Below, in pieces: positions 47,136-59,169 of a DNA stretch of 64,000 nucleotides. The notes under the pieces were generated by a model. It was not told the DNA's origin and did not search any database. It saw only the letters and a list, made by a program, of their open reading frames with translations. The stretch is from Flaccisagitta enflata (Eukaryota; Chaetognatha; Sagittoidea; Aphragmophora): NCBI GenBank assembly GCA_965153355.1, contig OZ231127.1, positions 84,692,001-84,756,000 on the forward strand. Reading direction: 5' to 3'. Numbering within the stretch: the stretch's first letter is position 1; each line of letters starts with the position of its first letter. Position numbers and translations under genes: made by a program.

Positions 47136-47721
47136 TAGTCGCAAAAGCGTTAGATGGCCAGCGGTACCCGTGCCCTGCCCAAGTAAGTTGTGCATGAAGT
47201 TGAAGGGGAAGCGGGGCAGCAGCCCCAAAGGGGTCGATGACCTATGCTTTGACACATATAGGGAATTTTCTCCCTCTTCTCCTCCTCCTTCTCCACACAC
47301 ACCCTCAAATCCCAGTCTCAAGGCCCAAATCCCAGTCTCAAGGCCCAAATTTCAGTCTCAAGGCCCGAATCCTAGCCTCAAGGCCCAACTCCTAGTCTTG
47401 AGGCGCAGATCCCAGCCTTGAGGCCAAAATCTGAGCCTCCAGGTTGGGATTTCAGTCTCTTGGCTGGGAATTGGACCTTGAGGCTGAGATTAGGGCCTCA
47501 AGGCTGGGATCTGGGCCTCCAGGCTATGATTCGGGTCTTGAGGCTAGAATTTGGGCCTCGAGGCTGGGATTGGGGCGTTGAGACTGGGATTTGGGCCTCA
47601 AGACTGGGATTTGGACCTCAAGAATATGATTTGAGGGGGGGGGAGTACGGAGAAGAAGGAGGAGGAAGAGAAGGATAAAATTCCCCTTATGTGTGAAAGC
47701 CTTCGGGGCCGCTGCCCAAAA
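47136..47721 (+). mobile_element. family D element
   Basis: Starts AGTCGCAAAAGCGTTAGATG, CAGCGGTACCCGTGCCCTGC; then GGGCAGCAGCCCCAAAGGGG and a CTTCTCC-rich block. Units CTCAAGGCCCAAATCCCAGT flip to CTGGGATTTGGGCCTCAAG halfway (near 47430), then GAGAAGAAGGAGG, and the end GGGGCCGCTGCCC. Confidence 0.8.
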
Positions 47722-47944
47722 GTGAAACAGTGAACAAGGACAGTGGCCTCTTTGCCTGGTGTCCCGCAGTGCTGCCATCCATCTCGTCTGATTACACACT
47801 GACACGAGGAAATGCTGTTTCAATTGTCTGTCAGCCTTTCTATCTATCTGTCTCTCCCCAGGCTTCTGTGCGTGCACTTTCTTTTTTTTATTCATATCTT
47901 TCTTTCTTTTTGTTTCTTTGTTTCTTGCTTTTTTCGATTGTACT

Positions 47945-48101
47945 CAGTCTCTCTGTCTCTGTCTCTCTGTCTCTGTCTCTGTCTCTCTGTCTCTTTCTCT
48001 GTCTCTGTCTCTGTCTCTGTCTCTGTCTCTCTGTGTCTCTGTCTCTGTCTCTGTCTCTGTCTCTCTCTGTCTCTGTCTCTGTCTGTCTCTCTCTGTCTGT
48101 C

Positions 48102-48191
<90 letters not shown>
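47945..48191. repeat. CTCTGT array then CT array
   Basis: (TCTGTC)n to 48115 and (CT)n to 48191. Confidence 0.95.
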
Positions 48192-48194
<3 letters not shown>

Positions 48195-48437
48195 CACTTT
48201 CTTTTGCTTATCCTCAGTCACAACATTTCCCAACTCCATCGGGCCATAGGGTCGTGCTCTTCGGACATATTTAAGACGTATTTTGGGGTTGTGATATTTT
48301 GTTCCACCAGATTTTTTTTTCTCGAATAGAGTGAATGATATAAACCAAGAAAGTTCCAGCGTGACTATCTTGGCTTCTATTTCTCTGTTCTTGTACTTCT
48401 CTCTAGATCTCTACCTGTAAGATTTTCAGTGTACCTC

Positions 48438-48835
48438 GCAAATGGGCAGCGGCCTCAAAGGATTGGTGTAACCATTACAGGGGTTTATTTTCATATGTCT
48501 ATCTGTACATCTTTAGATCCCCTCTAGGCCAATCCAGCCTTCTAACCCAACGTCACGGTGCCTCAAATCGACCTCATCAGGCATCAAATCAACCCTCAAA
48601 TCTGCCCTCTTTGCTTCCTTTCCGCACTCCTTTGTCAAATCAGCCCCTTTTGAGCCCTTTGAATTCTCAAATAGGTCCTTTCTGGAAGCCTGGAAATGAA
48701 CCCTACCTTGCTATTCTAAAGCACATGGGTCTTCAGGGCTAGTTACCTGTTATACAGCTGCTCACGCTCTTCTTCTTCACCTTTTAAGTGTTCACTCTAA
48801 GTCTTACTCTGTATCCTAGGTACCACTGACCATGT
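48438..48835 (+). mobile_element. family D element, heavily decayed
   Basis: GGGCAGCGGCCTCAAAGGATT at the left; degenerate CCTCAAATCAACC / CAAATCAGCCCC units; GGTACCACTGACCATG at the right. Confidence 0.45.
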
Positions 48836-49224
48836 TTGTTCCTTGGATGACTTGTTATCCTGATCTGTCTTTCTCACTCCCTATCTCCGTTTCTTTTTTC
48901 GTAGGTTGGATGCTTACTTAATCCCCTCTTCAAACTTGTTTTGATTACGGCTTTAAAGTGATGTGTATACTCTTCTGTTGTTTGTTTAGTAAGAGTAAGC
49001 GCGAGTGGAAGCGAAACGGTCTTTGCACTTCGTGAAAGCGTATTACAATTGGTCTTTCACGGGCTTAGCAAGTCAACGTCCTTTAATGTCGGTGCAGAAT
49101 GAACAGTGTGTCTCTTCCCCACTTCCCACTCCCCCCCCCCAATTCGCTGAATAAGATCTGTATGATATTATATTTGGGGCTTTGAACACAAATGATGATG
49201 ATGATAGATTATAAAGTTTGCAAT

Positions 49225-49470
49225 GGGTGTGTTTTTACTTACGACCAAAAACATGTTTCTTCCCGTTAAATAGATATTCATAAATTTCCCTTTCTCACAA
49301 GGGAGTGAGTGAAGTGAGTGAGCAAGCTCATGAACATAGTGAGCGATCAAAGCAAGCATAACAAAATGGAGGGCTGCGGAGCGTTTGAGCGAAATGAGCA
49401 GGTGAGCGAACGTAGGTAGCGAGCGACCGAGTGGCCTGTTAAAAACGCGATTGTGATGCGTAGAAACAGA
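49225..49470 (+). mobile_element. family B element
   Basis: GTGTGTTTTTACTTACGACC at the left, CACAAGGGAGTGAGTGAAG, GAGCGACCGAGTGGCCTG, TTAAAAACGCGATTGTGATG at the right; ends eroded. Confidence 0.7.
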
Positions 49471-49603
49471 GTACAATCAGTTGTACAATGTAATGCTGGC
49501 CGTTGCGATTATTATGTCGGTTGTTTATGTGGAAAGATTACGAGCTCAACGGTTTTGTCGTTCCTGGAGTCAATCACTCGTGACCCGACAGACCGATTGA
49601 CTG

Positions 49604-49832
<229 letters not shown>

Positions 49833-49859
49833 GGCGAAAAGAATGTTCAGAAACAATGG

Positions 49860-50384
49860 AAAGATGATGAATGATGAAAGAAAAACTTATCAGCTTCTCA
49901 TATATTTTCCTTGCATAGGTAAAAGATCATTTAGACAAAAAATGAAAAATGAAATGGAAACAAATAGAAAATGGACAAGCTATCAAAAAGAAAAAAAAGA
50001 GTTGCTACACAAAGTACATAAAAATGCAGTCAACTCTTCGAAAAAAAGAGAACCAAAGCCGTTTGTCTCGCATTTGATTTGATGGACTCAGAAGGCAAAA
50101 AAGAGAGGCAGAAGAAGAGAAAAGAGAAAAGTTGGACAACTTTTTTTCCCTTTTATTGCACTGCTAGTCATTTGGTAGCGTGGGAAAGTGAAACTCTTGA
50201 GTCCGTTTTTCATAGTGAAGTTAGTGTATGACGCATCATGTAAATATTTGTCAGTGAAGTAGATCGATGGCGTTTTGATTTGTTAATTTTTATGCAAGGT
50301 AGCTATGAAGCTGCTGAACACGAATCATTAACAAACAGCAACATTTAGGCAGCGGCCTGTAGCCGATTCCCGTTTTTCTTGCTG
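49860..50384. other. no gene recognised
   Basis: A-rich. The 209-residue frame over 49453-50082 is mostly Arg-Glu and His-Thr runs from the arrays, with an unrecognised Lys-rich tail. Confidence 0.5.
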
Positions 50385-50480
50385 AAAAAGTAGGATTCGA
50401 ACCCATGACAATCTTCACTTTCCCTGTCTACATTTGGGACGGTATCTGAAGCTCGAATTAACCATTCAAGGTTTCTTATA
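50385..50480 (-). repeat. tRNA-derived SINE remnant
   Basis: On the minus strand, box B GGGTTCGAATCC (50391-50402) follows AAGATTGTCAT, and a box A-like GAATGGTTAATTCGAGCTTC lies about 65 bases before it. Similar in layout to the SINE at 61750. Confidence 0.45.
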
Positions 50481-50799
50481 CTAAGTACATTATGGGCTAG
50501 GAAAAAGTCTAAGCAGATGATTCGTCATCAAAAAATTGGGCTCTTCGTCTTCATTTAGATTTATCCAAACCTCTTTGGTCAATGTCTAGACTCCTGACTC
50601 CTGACTCTTGATCCAAGTTTAATACATCTGCCTTTGTCATCTTTCATTTTTTCATTTATGTTTCATAGTTTTTCATGCATTCATGCCTATCAACAACTCT
50701 CATTTTCTGCTTCTAACAAAGATGAGGAAACCCCAACAAAAGCTGATTCATCTTGATGTGCATCATGGCCACTGGAGTCCTGTTGTGACTCTGTGTGAA

Positions 50800-50860
50800 C
50801 TCTCTCTTTCTTTCTATCTTTCTTTCTCACTTTCTTTCTTTCTTTCTTTCTTTCTTTTTT

Positions 50861-50911
<51 letters not shown>

Positions 50912-50946
50912 CTCTCTCTCTCTCTCTCTCTCACTCTCTCTCTCTC
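50800..50946. repeat. CTTT array then CT array
   Basis: (CTTT)n to 50910, (CT)n to 50946. Confidence 0.95.
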
Positions 50947-51289
50947 GTTAAACGTCTCAGTAAACGCTTTGTCTCCTTTCAGCTTTGTCACATGTTTGTA
51001 AGAGACAGGGATTCCCGGGAAACTGCAAGCAGACGAGTGCGAGACAAGTGCAGACAGGCTCCTTTTGACCCAACATCACCGCGGGGGAATGAAAGGGAGG
51101 CAACCAGAGAGAGACAAACAAACCAAAAAAGGCCAGAAAAATGAAAAGAAAGAAGAAAGAAGAAGAAGAATTATATTGAACTAAAAGTATAGAACAACAA
51201 CAAAAACATAGCCATGCCCATAGCCTATTGTCAACGTTCAGAATGTTTTTTTCTATGTGCACCTTTACATGAGGTCAGGTCCGTCCATT

Positions 51290-51740
51290 TGTAGTCGTAG
51301 AAACGTGACTTTACAACTTACTCTGTCGGTCCGTCCGTCCGACCGTCGCGTCGATCGGTCCGTCCGTCCGTCCGTCCATCCTTATTTCAGTCAGTCTGAC
51401 CATCGGTCCGTAACATTTTTAGTCGCGTGCACGCGACTCTACACCTTGCTGTGTCGGTCAGTCGGTCGGTCGGTCGGTCGGTCGGTCGGTCGGTCGGTCG
51501 GTCCGTCCGTCCGTCACGTTTTTAAAATTATGACTTTTTAAGGTTTTTTAGGGTATTTCAAGGTACTCTAGGGTATTTTAGGGTACTTTAGGGTACTTTA
51601 GTTATTTTTGGTACTTAATGTACTTTAGGGTACTTTCAGATACTTTTGGTTTTTTTCAGGTATTTTTGAGTATTTTTGGGTATTATTAGGTGTTTTTGGG
51701 TATTTTTGGGTGTTATTGGGTATTTTTGGGTATTTTTTCA
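51290..51740 (+). mobile_element. two adjacent family A elements with a GGGTATTTTT tail array
   Basis: A decayed copy (51290-51395, stem GTCGTAGAAACGTGAC) is followed by a good copy from 51416 (AGTCGCGTGCACGCGACT, CTACACCTTGCTGTGTCGG, pure GGTC array to 51500). After it comes about 200 bp of a degenerate ~10-bp repeat GGGTATTTTT / GGGTACTTTA. No known 3' end is seen. Confidence 0.65.
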
Positions 51741-51931
51741 ACTTTTTATTGTACAGTCGTTATTGGTTCAGAATGTAACTTTTTTTGGGACAGATGTTAT
51801 TTAGTATGAAGTTCTGTCGTATGAAATTGTGTAATTGTGTGTAACGTAGCACGCGACTGTTGGCCTGTTGGGCTTGTTTGACTACCATTGTCTTCTCTTA
51901 GCGTTGTATGTAATTGTAAGGTATGTAAGTG

Positions 51932-52533
51932 TACTATCTAGGAAAAAAGTTTGGCGACACTTAGGGTTGGCAGTATGTTTCCCTCCTCATGTGCTCAAAA
52001 CTTGTGTATCTGATCGTTTTCATTTGTTTTTATGTTCATACTAACTAAAACAAATGAGAAAAATAATCTTCAATCCAATTAAGGGACCTCGAGTTTGGTT
52101 TGTTTATCACAACTAAGAGCTGGTTGGGGTTGTGGTAATAATAGTAGATTTTAGTCATTTTGACTGGAAATTTAAGCTACTTCCCTTCCAAAATCTGACT
52201 GAAAATCCAAGAGATTTTAAAACTAGAGCTCAAAAGCTTACCAGTGGTGCAATCCGCATAATTCTATCATATTTTAGTAAAATTTGAGAGCATTTCAAAG
52301 ATGGAAGGGTAGAAGAAAAAATAATTTCTACTTTTTTGCCATTTTTGAAAGTACATGATCAACTTCAAACACATGGCATTTCTAAACGGTTTGACGCACA
52401 GAGACGAGATTGCGCTCAGATTGATGATTTTTTGACGTAGATTAAAATGCTCATAAATTCTATGTACTTTTCTTGGTGGGAAGTTGAGCTATTGCTCGTT
52501 AAAGGTGTCGCCAAACATATTTCCTAGGTAGTA
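51932..52533. mobile_element. MITE with CTAGGAAA / GTTTGGCGACAC ends
   Basis: TACTATCTAGGAAAAAAGTT then TGGCGACACTTA at the left; TAAAGGTGTCGCCAAACATA, TTTCCTAGGTAGTA at the right. About 30-bp inverted ends with TA at both edges. Interior AT-rich, no transposase. Confidence 0.75.
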
Positions 52534-52709
52534 AAATACTTTTGCGCTGCTCCTGCCCAACCGTCCGCGACTTTTGCCCTGTCTTGTCTTTTTTTTTTTA
52601 CTCGTTGGTCTTTCTATGTTGGCGAGACATTTGGAGCAAAAAAAAAAAATCATGGAACGAGAAATGTAAAATCGTCACTGAGTTTGCCATTCGTTATTCA
52701 TTCAAAGAC

Positions 52710-52711
52710 CG

Positions 52712-52756
<45 letters not shown>

Positions 52757-52757
52757 C
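52710..52757. repeat. CT array
   Basis: (CT)n. Confidence 0.95.
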
Positions 52758-52878
52758 TCCCTTTTTATGTCCGCCATTTAAGTCATGGCGTTGACCTCTT
52801 TGACTCTTTCATGTTGTTACATGTTTGCAGCTTTCAACAGAATTCAAACCATGTACTACCGTCAAGTTACCTTCACAG

Positions 52879-52970
52879 TTTCTAGTCGCGTGCATGCGAC
52901 TCTAAAACTTGCTCTGTGGGTCGGTCTGCCAGTTGGTCCATCCGTCGTTTGCTCTGTCCGTAACATTTTT
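52879..52970 (+). mobile_element. family A element, 5' fragment
   Basis: TTTCTAGTCGCGTGCATGCGAC hairpin (52881-52900), CTAAAACTTGCTCTGTGG, GTCG/GTCC units, then lost. Confidence 0.6.
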
Positions 52971-53035
52971 AACTTTTTGGATTTTGCAAGGTCAAATAAG
53001 TTATTCTAGGGTATAATTTGTGATTTTTAGTAGAA

Positions 53036-53118
53036 AAGTATTGGGTATTGGGTGAACCCCATACTATTGAATATTGTAAACCCAATACAATATCCAAAAT
53101 TTATCGCCCGACCTTGGA
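53036..53118. mobile_element. fragment related to the 5781 hAT MITE
   Basis: TATTGGGTATTGGGTGAACC, AATATTGTAAACCCAATACA and ATTTATCGCCCGACCTTG correspond to the terminal region of 5781-6465 (GAGCGATTGTATTGGG, TTTACAATATTC). Confidence 0.5.
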
Positions 53119-53119
53119 T

Positions 53120-53325
53120 GGAGGGAAGGAGGAAAGGAAGAAAGGGAGGGGGGAAGGAATGGAAGGAAGGAAGGATGGAGGGAAGGATGGAAGGAAGGAA
53201 GGAAGGAAGGAAGGAAGGAAGGAAGGAAGGAAGGAAGGAAGGAAGGAAGGAAGGAAGGAAGGAAGAAAGGAAGGAAGGAAAGAAGGAAGGAAGGAACTAG
53301 GGAAGGAAGGAAGGAAGGAAGAGGG
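53120..53325. repeat. GGAA array
   Basis: (GGAA)n, a pure block at 53190-53263 with degenerate edges. Confidence 0.95.
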
Positions 53326-53329
53326 GGTA

Positions 53330-54160
53330 TATATGTATTAAGTTGTGTTTCTGTAAAAGGAAGCACGCGACTATTGTCCTGTTGGGCTTATGTTCCGGGA
53401 AAGAGAAGCTGGAGAGGAATTTTCGTTGCCGTCTCACCGTCCAGTATCCATCCGTACGTCAGTCTCTGTGCTCTCTGTGTCTCTGTGTCTCTGTACTCAA
53501 ACCCCGGTTAGTCAACTTAAATTGACCTTAACTAACTGTTCGCTTGACTTGCACAACTTTAATGTTTTTCCTTCATTTCTTTTTCATGCAATCTATCTTT
53601 CACCACATGAAATATTTTATTCTCTTTTTCATTCTCTCCGCAATTTTACTGTGCCAATTCTTTTTTTTTCTTTTTTTAATTGTTTTTCTTTTTTTTTTAA
53701 ACCATTTCCAATGAAAAAAAAACCTTCATCATTCCCCAGGGGCCAGAAGTCATTCTATATTTCCGTTCTTCGAGAGAGGATCGGAGGCGTTTTTTTTCTT
53801 TCTCCGACTTGGCAAATTCTGTGTCCTTGAAAAAACAAATCCTGAGAGTAATTTTGTTTTAGCCCTTGAGATCCAGGAAACTAATCTGTTGCTGATTATG
53901 CTCTGGCGATGGAGAGAAAATTCATAACTCCTCCACTAAATTGCATCATTCTCTGTGGATTACGAAATCGCACAAAAAATCTTAAATTTATCACCAAAAT
54001 TCCACGATTTCTTGAATTTTGAATGAATGGTTCTACAAGTCGACTAACTTTGAAACGCGAGAGCCTTCATGTGGTCGATCAGTCTGCGTGCGTGTTTTAG
54101 TGAGTATGTGTGTCCTTGCGTGTAGCTTTGTGTGGGGAAGCTGCGATATGCGATTTTGCC
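53330..54160. other. no gene recognised
   Basis: Includes AGCACGCGACTATTGTCCTG (53362) followed by TTGGGCTT, as also near 51850: probably the right end of a family A-related element. The rest is unassigned. Confidence 0.45.
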
Positions 54161-54163
54161 GAT

Positions 54164-54278
54164 TTTTAGGTGCGACAAAGCACCTCTATAGCTGGCTCTG
54201 TCCGTCGGTCGGTCGGTCTGTAACGCATTCGTTCGACGATCCACACGTCGCACCTTATTGCCCTACTTGGCCTTGTTG
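54164..54278 (+). mobile_element. family A element, AGGTGC-hairpin subfamily, complete
   Basis: TTTTTAGGTGCGACAAAGCACCT hairpin end (54164 onward), CTATAGCTGGCTCTGTC, GTCG array, GTTCGACGATCCACACGTCG, and end CTACTTGGCCTTGTT. Confidence 0.8.
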
Positions 54279-54648
54279 TTCAGTGTTGAAGACTTGACGT
54301 GCTCGCGTACTAATCCGGGCCAATCCCGTTCTGTTGTGCGATGGCATTTGCCTCACGCTCCCAAAAAAACATTCTGTCATCATACTCATAGAAGAGTTCG
54401 GATGAATTTAGAAAGACATCGTCAAGCAGTGCGCTAAGACTAATGATTTTGATTGAAAGTGACCAGATAGTTTCTGATGTGATGTGATGATCAGTGTTGG
54501 TACACCATGGGATGATGCTTCTGAAACGATTTCCTTTTGTAGTAAAGAATGATTCCGTGAGTCAATGATTATCCGCATCTGTGCGATACACAATCAAACC
54601 TGTGCAAGGATTTACTTATTTGAAAAGTGATTTGGTACAGTAATGTGA

Positions 54649-54768
54649 CCATTAACGTGGATGCGGTCGATTTTCAAGCAGCTTCCATTGCCCCCGCTTA
54701 TGCAGTTCACATACTGGTAATCATCCAATCCACCAAAATGGAAGTTGTCAATCGTTACCACATCATTA
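54649..54768. mobile_element. short diverged relative of the 31517 hAT MITE
   Basis: ACGTGGATGCGGTCGATTTT at the left, AAAATGGAAGTTGTCAATCG and TTACCACATC at the right: both termini of that family with most of the interior deleted. Confidence 0.5.
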
Positions 54769-54837
54769 GCAAGGATATACACATTCAGTACCACATGACT
54801 TTTTGAATATGTCCTCTCAGTGCCAATCATCAACAGT

Positions 54838-55290
54838 CTTTGTACACCTCGCGATTATGTCGCTGTAAGGATACACTTGTTAAATATTGCATTAATAGCT
54901 AAACATGTCTTCTAGGTAGCGCTGATAAGAATCTGTGCACCTCGCGATTATGTCCCTGTAAGGATATACTCGTTAAATATCGCATAAATAACTAAACATG
55001 TTTTCTCAGTAGCACTGGTCATAATCTGTGCACCTTGCAATTATGTCGCTGTTAGGATATACTCGTTAAATATTGCATTAATAACAAAACATATCTTCTC
55101 AGTAGCACTGATCATAATCTGTGCTTCTTGCAATTATGTCGCTGTAAGGATATACTCGTTAAATATTGCATTAATAACTAAACATGTCTTCTCAATAGCA
55201 CTGATCATTATCTGTGCACCTCGCAATTATGTTCCTGTAAGAATATACTCGTTAAATATCGCATGACCGCCTGAACACGTCCTCTCAGTC
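54838..55290. repeat. 93-bp satellite array, five units
   Basis: The block CACCTCGCGATTATGTCGCT recurs at 54845, 54939, 55032, 55125 and 55218. Each is followed by GTAAGGATATACTCGTTAAA, TATTGCATTAATAACTAAAC and ATGTCTTCTCAGTAGCACTG. Units differ by about 5-10%. Confidence 0.9.
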
Positions 55291-55654
55291 TCTCAACTTC
55301 CTCTTCAGCCTAATCTTGTTTTTCACTAATAAGGTTCAGTAAACGGATTGGCCACATGGGCTCTTTGCTTTGTTGGACAGACGCTTGTTGTTTTTTTCTC
55401 TCTCTCCATCCGTTCCCTCCATGCTGCCTCTCTTTTTTTTATCATCATCATCGTCAAAAGACATGTCCTCAAGAGGCACTTTTACTGGATGAAACCCTTC
55501 TATTGTTTTTTCATCTTCTCCCGTCATGTACTTGTTTGTCCCCAGGAAGCCAACTCTTCAAAATGTTGTTTTTTTTTTTTAACGGTAATTAAACGATGAA
55601 CTAGCGGTATGTTTTCTTTGTTTCATCAAAAAGGTCGTACTGACCCTAGCCCTG

Positions 55655-56035
55655 ACCCTGGCCCTAGCCTACACCTTCCCTTTTCCTTAACTTCTTTCCC
55701 TTTTCCCTCCACTTTTCCTTCCCCCTTCCCCCCCACTTGCTCTTGCCCTTTCTCATGTCCCCTTATTTTTGCTTTGCCATTCCCCTACACCCCTTTCCCC
55801 TGTCCCCCTAATTGCTCCTACCCTTTCCCCTGTCACCCTGATTTCCCTTTTCCTTTCCCCTACACCCCCTCTTTTCTGTACCTTTTCCTTTGTCCCACCT
55901 GCTTACTCTTGCCCTTTCCCCCGTCCCCCTACTTAATCATGCCCTTTCCTCCGTCCCCATACTTTTCCCTGCCCTCTCCCTTGTCCCTTCTCTATCTCTC
56001 TCCCTTGTCCTTTTTTACCCGAGGTCCTCCATCTG
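55655..56035. repeat. pyrimidine-rich CCCTTTCCCCTGTCCCCCTA minisatellite
   Basis: Units CCCTTTCCCCTGTCCCCCTA followed by ATTGCTCTTG; the 248-residue frame over it is low-complexity Pro/Phe/Cys and not a gene. Confidence 0.8.
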
Positions 56036-56159
56036 AAGAGCAGCACCACTTTGGTCCAACACAGACTGACACGCACTCCAGTGGTTGCTCAGTAAAAGAT
56101 GAAAAAAAAAGAACATCAACGCCTTCACAATTTTGTTTCTCTGTTCTCTCCAATTCCCT

Positions 56160-56640
56160 CCCCCGCCTTTCCATACATGCCTCTTTGGTTCCTTTCTCCC
56201 AAATTCATTCCCCTCCTTCACAAATCTCGTTGATTTCCTTCTTCCTTCCTTTCCATCTTTCTTCCTTCCTTTATTTCTCCCTCCTCTCCTCCTTCTTTCC
56301 TTCTTTCTTATCTTTGTTTCCTTCTTTCTTTCTACTTGTCTTTCTTCTTTCCTAAATTTCTTTCATTCATTCTTCTCCTTTATTTCCTCCTCCTTCCTTC
56401 CACCTCCTTTTCCTCCTTCTACTTCTTCTCTTTCTTCTTTCTTTTCTTTCTTCTTTTCTTCTTTCTTGTTTTGGTTTGTTTCTGTCTATTCTTCCCTTTT
56501 CTTCCTTCCTTCCTTCCTTCCTTCCGTCCTCAATTCCATCCTTTCTTCTTTCGTTCCTACCTTATACCACTCCTTCCTTTCTTTCTTTCTTCCTGACTTT
56601 CTTCCTCCCTTCCTTGGCTCCTTCGTTCTTTTTTTAACTA
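56160..56640. repeat. polypyrimidine CTTC/CTTT tract
   Basis: 480 bases of mainly C and T with CTTC, CTTT and CCTT units; no gene seen. Confidence 0.8.
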
Positions 56641-56734
56641 CTTCTTTTTACGGTTGTTATTGTTGTTTTTACTAATGTCGCGCAATTTTCCTTGTTTCTG
56701 TTTTTTAATTGTCATGTTGTTGTTTTCGTCGTTT

Positions 56735-56805
<71 letters not shown>

Positions 56806-56822
56806 ATTGGTTGTTGTTGTTG
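56735..56822. repeat. GTT array
   Basis: (GTT)n, one ATTGG break. Confidence 0.95.
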
Positions 56823-56948
56823 TTATGTTATATAGAGAAAGAAAGAAAAAGAAAGAGAAAGAGAAAGTTGTTGGTGGTTTGACCATCTTGTTCCCTCACT
56901 ATTTCATCCTTTCTCTCTCACTTTCTCTCTCTGATCCCCGCCCACTCG

Positions 56949-56985
<37 letters not shown>

Positions 56986-57555
56986 TCTTAGGTTATTTCA
57001 TTTTTGCTATCATCTCTCAATGGGAATGATGGGTATTTGTTGGTCTTTCATCTTAAAACAAACTGAAACAGCCATGGGCTAAGCATTAGGTTGGGGTAGT
57101 AAAAGAGACAGTGCGTGGTATAGAGTGTGTAGAATATATGTTTCTGAGGAAGGAGGGGATCACAAACATTAAAAGATGCAGATCACAACAAGACTATTTA
57201 TTTAATGCTTATGCAAGCATAAGGTTTTTGAAGAAAATGGTGGGGGAGGAGTAGCATGGATATAAAGTTAGAATTAATTGAGCAGGGTATAGTTCCAAAG
57301 AGCGGGAAAGACAAGAGCACAGCAACAAGGCTAGAGGGATCGATACATTTAAAGAGGGAATCGAACCGAATGGCGATGATGTTTCGATGATCTCTGATTA
57401 GAATGAAAGATGGGAAGAGGTGGTGTGACAAGCTAAGAATAACAAAGTGTATTTGTTTGCTTGCCATGATAAAAAAATTACAGTTAGCGCGGTCGCAGTG
57501 AAGGGTGCACCGCTTAAAAGCAAATGCGAGAGCAATATCTCTTTCATCAACAAAC
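56823..57555. other. no gene seen; short CT array at 56955-56982
   Basis: Otherwise unassigned. Confidence 0.5.
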
Positions 57556-57645
57556 TTTAGTTGCGTACGCGACTCATAACCCGCTTTGTCGCATCTGTCT
57601 GTCGGTCTGCCCCGGTCTATTCGTCGGTCCGTCCGTCACACTTTT
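57556..57645 (+). mobile_element. family A element, 5' fragment
   Basis: AGTTGCGTACGCGACTC hairpin, ATAACCCGCTTTGTCGC, a short GTCG/GTCC array and CACACTTTTC. The body is not recognisable. Confidence 0.6.
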
Positions 57646-57910
57646 CATTTTTTTGTGGTTGTGCGCTAACTCTTAGGCTGGTTTCAAGTCTTTTTTTAGT
57701 CACAACAGAAGGCGCCTGTTACTTTTGAGCTGATTCTGGTTATTTTTAACAGTTTTTGATTAAAATAGTTTTAAGACATTAAGTCCTTTGACATTAACAT
57801 TCTGTACTCTTGTTGATTTTGTCATTCTGGTCCTTCTTACTCCTGTAAAACTCCAGACATGACTTATAGAGGTGTTGGCCTTGCCTTTTCACCTGTCCCC
57901 AGAACTATAA

Positions 57911-58205
57911 ATGGCAATAATAATAATAATAATAACAATAACAATAAACAATAATAATAAACAATAACAACAAAATGTTAATAACAATAACAATAACAAT
58001 AAAAACCAACAGATTTGAACAATAACAACAATAATACAATAACAACAATAAATAAACAATAAACAACAATAACAGAATAATATGGAACAACTATTAAATC
58101 AATAACTTTTTTTTATAATATTAACAATAACAATAAAAAATAATAAACAACAATAAATAATAACAATAACAATAATGAATAACAAACAGGCAACAGCAAC
58201 AACCA
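57911..58205. repeat. AAT/AAC degenerate trinucleotide array
   Basis: AATAATAACAATAAC-type units over 290 bases. Confidence 0.9.
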
Positions 58206-58438
58206 CCTACGCATACAATAACAACTGAAATCTTCACTGTGGAGCGAAAATACAGAGATTTTTGAGAGACAAACGTAAGAGCTGAAATTGAACTCAGATT
58301 TATATTATTGTTATTTCTGTCAACTAGATATCTGGATTTCCCATGAGGGTGAAAGGTGCTTGATATTGAGCTAAGATGAGGAGATAGTTAATAATCTCTT
58401 CATTAAAGGATTTATCTGGTCTGTCTTATCTACATTTA

Positions 58439-59005
58439 ACAGGGTGTAAAATCAAATTTGCATTGCTGAAACTTTACATTTGATGAGTTATTAATAGTAA
58501 ATTAAACTAAAAAGATCCTCAGTAGATGTCATCTCTAAAAGAGAAAATGAAAGAAAGATAAAGTTTGTTATATATGGTTAAGATATGACAAAGAAACCGA
58601 AAATAAGATTTTGACGGGATTTTATTAACAGCCGTGTTTACTAAAAAAAAAAAGTTATAACTTTCTTAGTGGCCCCTAGATGGATTGTTTTGGAAAAAGA
58701 TGCATCAGGGGAAGATGGTTAGGTCAAGCAGGAGGGGTTTTAATAAACAAAACATGATACATCAATTGAATTTTGATAAAATATAAGTATTTATTCACAG
58801 GAAAAAAATTTTGTAACATTCTAGCTATGTCTCTATTGGTCTAAGAATGTACTCTGCTGTCTATTATACCTACATTATTTCTTTATCTAAAGTACAAAAA
58901 TAACTTAATCAATAATTTTGAATATTATTTTGAAAGAATTTTTCAAATTCTAGGTGTTGTTTTAAAACAAATAATGATGAGTGCGGATTTTTTTGCACAC
59001 CCTGT
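58439..59005. mobile_element. mariner-like MITE with ACAGGGTGT ends
   Basis: ACAGGGTGTAAAATC at the left, TTTTTTTGCACACCCTGT at the right, TA at 58437-58438 and 59006-59007. ACAGGGTGT-type ends and a TA target are typical of mariner-related elements. A family A element begins at the right TA. Confidence 0.7.
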
Positions 59006-59006
59006 T

Positions 59007-59169
59007 AGTCACGGAATCGTGACCCTAAAAGAGACTTTGTCCGTCTATCCGTCGGTTCAGCCGTCTGTAAGCCACTCAGTGCTAAAGACGCATTTGAGAC
59101 ACCTTGGTGGTTAGCATATGTTTACCCACCCGTCCGCGACCATATTTTAACCCCGCATTACTTGTTTTC
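59007..59169 (+). mobile_element. family A element with variant GTCACG hairpin
   Basis: AGTCACG-GAAT-CGTGACC hairpin, AAGAGACTTTGTCCGTC, GTCG/GTTC units, CCCACCCGTCCGCGACC and end GCATTACTTGTTTT. It directly abuts the right end of the MITE 58439-59005. Confidence 0.75.

Noticed and set aside
55609-56355. 248-codon Pro/Phe/Ser-rich frame
   Set aside because: Covers a pyrimidine minisatellite and a CTTC tract; no domain or splice context.
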